From: Thinopyrum elongatum
Lineage: Eukaryota > Streptophyta > Magnoliopsida > Poales > Poaceae
DNA length: 64,000 nt
Reading direction: 5' to 3'
Assembly: GCA_011799875.1 (NCBI GenBank)
Contig: CM022299.1
Span: 36,848,755-36,912,754, forward strand
In this document: positions 58,101 to 64,000 of the stretch, in pieces
Layout of the letters: every line of letters starts with the position of its first letter
Numbering within the stretch: position 1 is the stretch's first letter
Program-made: the position numbers and the translations under genes
The notes under the pieces: model-generated
Told to the model about the DNA's origin: nothing
The model's database searches: none
What the model saw: only the letters and a program-made list of their open reading frames with translations

Positions 58101-59549
58101 ATCATGCTCATATGCACTTTTATTTCATCATGTTATACTGTATGACTCAGCATCATTTGCATTCAAGTTTAACCGAACTTTAATTGAACTTGAACACCTG
58201 TTGGCTGGGTCATAGTGCCATCGAAATCGAGCTGACTAGTGCAGCCACACTTGCTTTATGGGGGCTCCTAACTGGGTCTATTGTCATGCCTCTTGCCGGT
58301 GCCTCCAACTAGGGAAGGTTATATGCGTGCGCTACCCTGATCAGGTGGGCCGATATAAGCCTTGTGTGCCCGAGTTGTTTGCGCGCTTTTGTCCCCGTTT
58401 GGGACCGTTTATGTTTGCCACGACGGTGGCCGTTGGGTGTCACGAGGTGACATCGGGGCCACCCATGACTTAGCCCAAAGGGGAGTTTGTCGGAGTGGCC
58501 AGAAGAGTGTCATGGCAATAGATCGGTTTTGTCAGAACGACGTTGGTCCACCCGAATGGGAGTCCGAGGCCATGGGTTCCGTGGTGTGGGTACAGTGTGC
58601 TAACCTCTGCAGAGTGTGTTTAATCTATCGATAGCCGTGCCCGCGGATAAGGGCCCAGTTCATAGTAGGTCACACTATGGGTCAACAGTAATAATAATCT
58701 GTTTAATAACAACCCCGGTTCGATGATGAAAGGAGTGGTTGATCCTTATGTGATCATGAGAGGATCACAGCGGTATTGAGGATACCGAAGTTGGTTGAGG
58801 TTTATGGTGTTATGCGAGAATCAAGGGTAAAGATCAAGCTCCTTGTGGTCATGTAATGATTACTACGGTATTGTTAATACCAAGCTTGATTTGATCCTGA
58901 GGTGATCATGTAGTGACCATGATGGTAAGTGATTCATGTGGTGGTTACGAGGTAACCCCGAACAGAGTAAGTTGGTGCATAATATTGTTAACATGTTGCA
59001 TCCTAGTATCCTCATATGTTCATGCCATGCTAATCTGGTATTGTTCTAGCTGTATCATGTTCATCTTGTGCATGCCATGTGTTCTGCTAGTATCATGTTC
59101 ATCTTTGTTAAGTAACTTGTAAATGCCATGCTGTTGTTTGTCTTGATTGCTTTGGTTGCTGTGAGCTTGCAAGTACATTCAATGTACTGACCTGGCGTGT
59201 CATGCCAGTTTGCAGGTCATGCCTTGTCTGCTTGCTTGTTTGCCGAGGATCTTGTGTTTGCGAGCTAGGATAAACGTTCCAGCCAGCGTCCCTGCGGAGT
59301 GGTGTCCATCGTCATCGTCGCTGTTCCGCTGCTAGAATCTATTCCGCTGCTATGAGTTGTTCTGCTGCTTGCATAGAGCAACCTTGTCAGGCGTAGTGTC
59401 GCCGTGCTAATGTAATCCCCTTGTACCCATATCGATTGTAATAAAGAGCTGATTTTTTCTATGCCAAGCAGTGTCGTATTCCAGAGAATTACCTCGATCG
59501 CTGGGCTGGAATACGGGGCGTTCCGATCTCTATGAGCCGGGGTGCCACA
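55112..59549 (+). mobile_element. Gypsy-type 5' LTR, 4.4 kb
   Basis: It runs from TGTAACACCCTGGATTTTGG at 55112 to '..gagccggggtgccaca' at 59549, followed by a primer site. GC-rich sequence at 56350-57400 gives several overlapping open frames on both strands with Pro/Arg/Ala-rich translations; none has a domain. It shares motif order with the LTR at 1-2995. Its insertion cuts C1-right. The 3' LTR is outside the window. Confidence 0.8.
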
Positions 59550-59554
59550 ATGGT

Positions 59555-59566
59555 TGGTATCTGAGC
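59555..59566 (+). promoter_or_regulatory. primer binding site, initiator tRNA-Met-like
   Basis: TGGTATCTGAGC differs at one base from the standard TGGTATCAGAGC complementary to initiator tRNA-Met. It starts 5 bases after the LTR, which confirms the LTR end and orientation. Confidence 0.85.
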
Positions 59567-62500
59567 AGGTCTGGCTGTAGAGCATCCTAGTCCGCGCGAA
59601 CATTTGAAAACGGTAGTATAGAGTCTTGTCAGTCTGCTGTATTTGATTGTTGCATTTATTTGCCGCATAGCATGCATATAGACTTATTTGGTCACTAACT
59701 GTGACGACCCCGGCTTAATCGTGCACTAATCATACACGCAAATGTGCACGATCAAGCCTAAGGACTCACTTGATGATATCACAACACAACTCTAAAACAT
59801 AAATAAAGTCATACAAGCTTAATATTACAAGCCAGGACCTCGAGGGCTCGAATACATAGCTCGATGGCATACAAGCGTCAGCGGAAGCATTAGATATCTG
59901 GGTACAGATATATTACATAGAGAGAATTAGGCCTTCACAGAGGCGGGGTAAAATAAAATACTGCGATCGAAAGGCGTAGGCCTCCTGCCCTGGACCCTCC
60001 GATCCTACTCCTGGTCGTCAGTCGGCTCCTCGTAGTAGTAGTACTCGCCAGGCAGGTAGTAGTACTGGTCGTCGGCTGGGGCGTCTGGCTCAGGGGCTCC
60101 GTCGTCTAGTGGCATCAAATGGAATATGGGGGAAAAAGAAAATAAAGCAAACGTGAGTACTCATCCGAAGTACTCAGCAAGCAAGGATCTACACTACATA
60201 TGCATCGTTGTCAAAGGAATGGCTGTATATGTGGACTGGGCTGCAGAAATGCCAGAATAGAGGGGGAAAGCCTAGTCCTATCGAAGACTAGCATCTTCAA
60301 CAATCTTCGACATTCTTGCAGCAATAGAAGAGAGCAGATCAACATAATGTAAAGTAGTAGTAGTATCATCAACCTCGACCTGAGATCCTTTCTCGACTCC
60401 CTGCGAGAAAGCAATCCCAGAGCTGTACTATCCATTTCTCATCACATGTTCTAGTTGTACCGATCGGGATACAACTCCGAGTGTCCGTTACCGTAGGACA
60501 GGCTATCGATAAAAGTTTCTTCCCTGCAGGGGTGCACCAACTTACCCACCATGCTCGCTTAACTCTGGTCGGACACACTTTTCAGGGTCATGCCCGGCCT
60601 CGGCTAAGCAACACGCCGCAACCCGACCTAGGCTTATAAGAGAGGTCAGCACGCCGGACTAAACCTATGCCCCCAGGGGTCTTGGACCATCGCCCCGGGA
60701 ACTCCTGCACGTTACGGGGCCACCGAGAGCAGAACTAGCAACCCCTTATACAAGCGCGGTTGCGTTCCCAGTCCAACTCGGCGTGCGCCGCTCCTTACTG
60801 ACGTCAAACAAGCTTCGGTTGATGTATACGACGCAGAACGCCCATACTATGCCCACGTGATGGTTAGTGCTATCGGGCCAGAGGCCCCTCGGATCAAATA
60901 TCCAAACCGTAGTGGATTAGGAGCGCGCGGAAACGTGCAGAGACTCACGATCGATGTGACCCCGTCGCCCCGTCTCGAGGACTTGCGGCAAGGGCTAAGA
61001 ATGCCCAGCCACGCCTCGTAGCTATCTCGCGGGCACCATCCAGGTCAACCCGACTCCACATCACTTCGCTATAAGCTCGCGCGGGTACCCCTCAGGGCCG
61101 ACCCGTCTTTAGTAACATGGTTTAGTGCAGGTCATAATATCCAAGGTAACTGTGTGTCTGACACCGAAGGGAACCCTGAGGAATCACCCTCGATGGAATT
61201 CCCGCTCGATGTTATCATCAAGGTGAACGAAGGAGGAATCACCCTCGAGGTCCACACTTGAGAGGTTGCGCGACGATGTCGTTATCGGAGGTGGTGTAGG
61301 AGGAATCACCCTCGCTTACCACGACCGAGTAACTAACCTACAAGGTTAACATCAGAAGTGCTGACGAGGTATCACCCTCGGCACTCGACGGTAACCCAGC
61401 AGTGTCGGCAACTAAGGGGAAGTGATGTGCGGTGCTAGGGTCTAGTCTTCAATCCCGTTGATTGGGTCTTCTGATATCCAGTGGGGCAGTAGGGATCAAG
61501 TGGGGGTCTCTGTCGTGTCTCTACCCAGCCTATACTAAGCAGTCTAGGATAACCAGTAAGGTAACAAAGCAGGGTACAATAATCAGGCTATACAGCAGAT
61601 ATAGGATAACAGTAGCAGTAGCAGTTCTAATGCAAGCATAAGAGAGAAGGGAATAGGCGATATAGGCATGCTCAAAATGGGGGTGCTTGCCTGTTTGCTC
61701 TGGGGCAAGGGCAAGGTCTTCAGTGGTATCGTCGGGGACGTAGTCGTACTCCTGAGCTGCGTCTGCCTCAGGAGCTACGTCAACGTCGGGGTCTACCGAG
61801 AGAGAAGAGGGGGAAGAAACAGGTAAACATAATGCAAACAATTGCAATACGGTGCGTGCTAGGCTATGATGCAGTGCAGGGTTGCCTAAATATGCATCTA
61901 AGTCATTTTAGTTATTTTTAGAATTAATCTGGGATTTAATATCCGACGTGTGTGCACTATTCATCTGCCGGATTCGGGTCCGGAGTTACGAGTTCTTCTA
62001 CGTAGGGGGTTCCGATGGAGAAACAGACGGCACGATCAGACTGGCTCGTCGTTCTGAGCAACTTTCATGTTTTAACTTTTTCGATCTGAGCTACGGTTTA
62101 AAACTTATTAATTTTCAAAGATTATTTGAATTTCTGGAATTTATTTATTTACAGAAAATGAGTTATGATGTCAGCATGACGTCACTGTGGCGTCGGCGGT
62201 CAACAGCGCCGCTGACCAGTCAAATATGACATGTGGGTCCAGTGGGACCCACATGTCAGCCTCTGTTATTTTAACAGTGGGCTAATTTTAATTTCAGGGT
62301 TAATTAGGGGGCGGGCCCCACTTGTGAGTGAGACATTAGGCTAAACTAATTAATTTTATTTAATTAAATGTTTAATTAGGTTAATTAGCCACCGGGGCCC
62401 ACATGTCAGTGAGAGGGGGTGAACAGTGCCACGTTGACTCTGGTCAACGAGGTCAAAGTGGGGTCCCTGGGCCCACCAGTCAGTGGCCCAGGTGGTGCCA

Positions 62501-64000
62501 CGTGGGTGCCACGCCAGCGCGGCGGCCGGAGACGCGCCGGCGACCTCTCCAGCGGCGGAAGTTCGCCGGAGCTGCCCGGAAATCCGCTACGCTGCGTCAA
62601 ATCGCCCGCAACCACTTGCGTTCGATCGGCCTTTCGCCCGCGCATCTAACTACGGTGGCAGTTCGACCGAAAACAGCCTCTAGCGACGGCGGCGAGCGGT
62701 GGAGCGGTCGTCGGAGTTCGGGCTTCGACGAGTCCATAGCTAGGGGTTACGGGAGAGTGTGTGCGCGGGCGCGTTCGACTCCTGGAAGCAGCAGGAACTC
62801 GATGCCGTGCTCAGACGAGCATGACAGAGGCCATGGCCACGGCGGCGAGGCAAACCGCGGCGTCGGGCTCATGGCAACGGCGTTGAGCTAGCTACGGTGT
62901 GCGGGGAGGGCAACGAGAAGAGGCAGGAGGCGGAGAGGCTCACCGAGAGGCGCACGGTGGCCGTTGGAAGCTTAGTAGCGCAGACCGGCGACCAGAATCG
63001 AAGAAGCTCGCCGGAGCCAGAGAAGAAGGGGGCGACGGCGTCCAGCGGCTGCAGGGGCTCCGGGCTCCTGCTCGTTGTTGCGGACGAAGTAGCGGAGAGT
63101 GGCGGAGCTCGTGGATGTGCTGGCGGAGCTCGGGAACGTTGGTGGCCGCGTCTACGGCAAGGCCACGGCGACGGTGGCGCTCGTCGACGGATCTGGGAGG
63201 AGAGGGAGAGGCGAGGCGTGCGTGGGGAAGGGGGAAATGACGGGGAGGACCAGGGGGAGAGCACCAGCTCGACCTTATCCCCTCCTGGCCAGCCGCGGCG
63301 TCGCGGTGTCGGCGCCGGAGCGGCGCGCGCGCGCTCGGCCAGGGAGATGGCGACAGCGCGAAGGAGAGAAGGAGATCGGGCCAGATGGGCCGGCTGGCGG
63401 GGCACTCTGCACTAAGGCCCAGTGCACAGTGCCTCGTTTTTATTTTTCTGTTTTTGTTTCTCTTTTTCTTTTAATCTTTTCTGTATTGAAATAGTTAGGG
63501 CATTTCTACACTTTTGTAAAATGTGAGAGTTGTCCCAAATATTGGAATGCAATATTAGCTCTCACCAAAAAGTGGTTTGGACAGATTTGGAATTCATTTG
63601 AAGCTGAAATGATTTTAAATGGATTTAAATATCCTGTTTTGGTGTTGTTTCATCTAGTTAGAGTCACTTATCTAACTCCAACTTTAATGATGATGATTTT
63701 ACAAATGTTGCAGGATTATTTGCCATTGAATGAACATTTTTCAAACAGTGTTTGATCAACTTCATATTTCACTTTAAATATGAGTTGATTTTCAGATGTG
63801 AATTTGAATTGGATCATTAACCCATATGACTTGGCACTGCAAATGATCATGACTTGGCAGTTTTAACAGAGTGTCACAGAGCTTATTACAAGGGGGTGTT
63901 ACACTAACGGTCTATCTTGTGAGTGTAGGTGGTTTCGATCCACTACATCCCTGCATTTCTGGTGTTTGGTGCCAGTTCTGTCCCAGCAGAGTGATGCCGC
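59567..64000 (+). mobile_element. internal region of the Gypsy-type element, split by a solo LTR
   Basis: Only 59567-59699 and 63909-64000 belong to this element. They hold untranslated leader without a recognisable gag start. The duplication CTAAC marks where the solo LTR entered. Confidence 0.75.
59700..63903 (-). mobile_element. solo LTR, Gypsy-type, 4.2 kb, TSD CTAAC
   Basis: On the minus strand it starts TGTAACACCCCCTTG at 63903 and ends '..ccggggtcgtcaca' at 59700. CTAAC flanks it exactly at 59695-59699 and 63904-63908. No internal region or second LTR is present, so it is a product of LTR-LTR recombination. GC-rich overlapping frames on both strands (62400-63500) are LTR composition effects. 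Repeated 'ggaatcaccctcg' words occur at about 61180-61390. Confidence 0.93.

Noticed and set aside
62403..63494. Several overlapping frames of 100-180 codons
   Set aside because: They lie in the GC-rich part of a solo LTR, on both strands, with no domain and low-complexity translations.

Overview
The window is transposon-packed nuclear DNA from a grass of the wheat tribe (Triticeae: wheat, goat-grass, rye or barley). The signs are direct. There is a piece of an Angela/BARE1/WIS-type Copia LTR, two Athila-type LTR elements whose LTRs begin TGATACGTCTCC (one followed by a tRNA-Asp primer site), Stowaway MITEs with TA duplications, several CACTA (En/Spm) elements with CACTA...TAGTG ends and 3-bp duplications, and long (over 4 kb) Gypsy-type LTRs. 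I see no convincing single-copy host gene, tRNA or rRNA. All coding sequence lies inside transposons and most of it is decayed.

Layout from the left. 1-2995 is the 3' part of a Gypsy-type LTR. 2996-3645 ends in a Helitron-like 3' terminus. 3646-13211 is a CACTA element (called C1-left, minus orientation), into which an Angela LTR fragment (4731-5919) has been inserted. 13212-16351 is the 3' end of an Athila-type element (A) with its 3' LTR. 16352-20850 holds MITEs and low-complexity repeats. About 20850-22721 is the 3' part of another CACTA element (C3). Athila-type element B starts at 22725 and carries three CACTA insertions: C4 (25235-30010, TSD TGA), C5 (30647-41235, TSD AAG) and C1-right (from 42914, plus orientation). 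C1-right is cut at 55112 by a Gypsy element (4.4-kb LTR, then an initiator-Met-like primer site), and that element's internal region is cut by a 4.2-kb solo LTR (59700-63903, TSD CTAAC).

The two C1 copies face each other across about 30 kb. Both carry the same set: subterminal repeats, gene A (helical, broken), gene B (203 codons, intact in both copies, transcribed opposite to A), an array of about 504-bp tandem repeats (6 starts on the left, 12 on the right), gene C (Ala-rich, broken in both), and gene D (a three-exon GRF-type zinc finger plus coiled coil, intact on the right). No TNP2 transposase is visible in either copy.

C5 is a composite of two related units. The first has a decayed TNP2 transposase joined to a Ulp1-like domain. 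The second has a DUF8039-like plus Ulp1-like gene. Each ends with a short intact gene for an RNase H1 N-terminal (hybrid-binding/viroplasmin-type) domain with a C-terminal membrane helix. C4 carries a six-exon plant transposase (Ptta/En/Spm type) gene with one frame lesion. The most notable items are the hybrid-binding/membrane proteins, the Ulp1-like domains without recognisable catalytic residues, the composite C5, and the C1 cargo set with its tandem array between divergent genes. Family assignments come from recognition by eye; nothing was searched.
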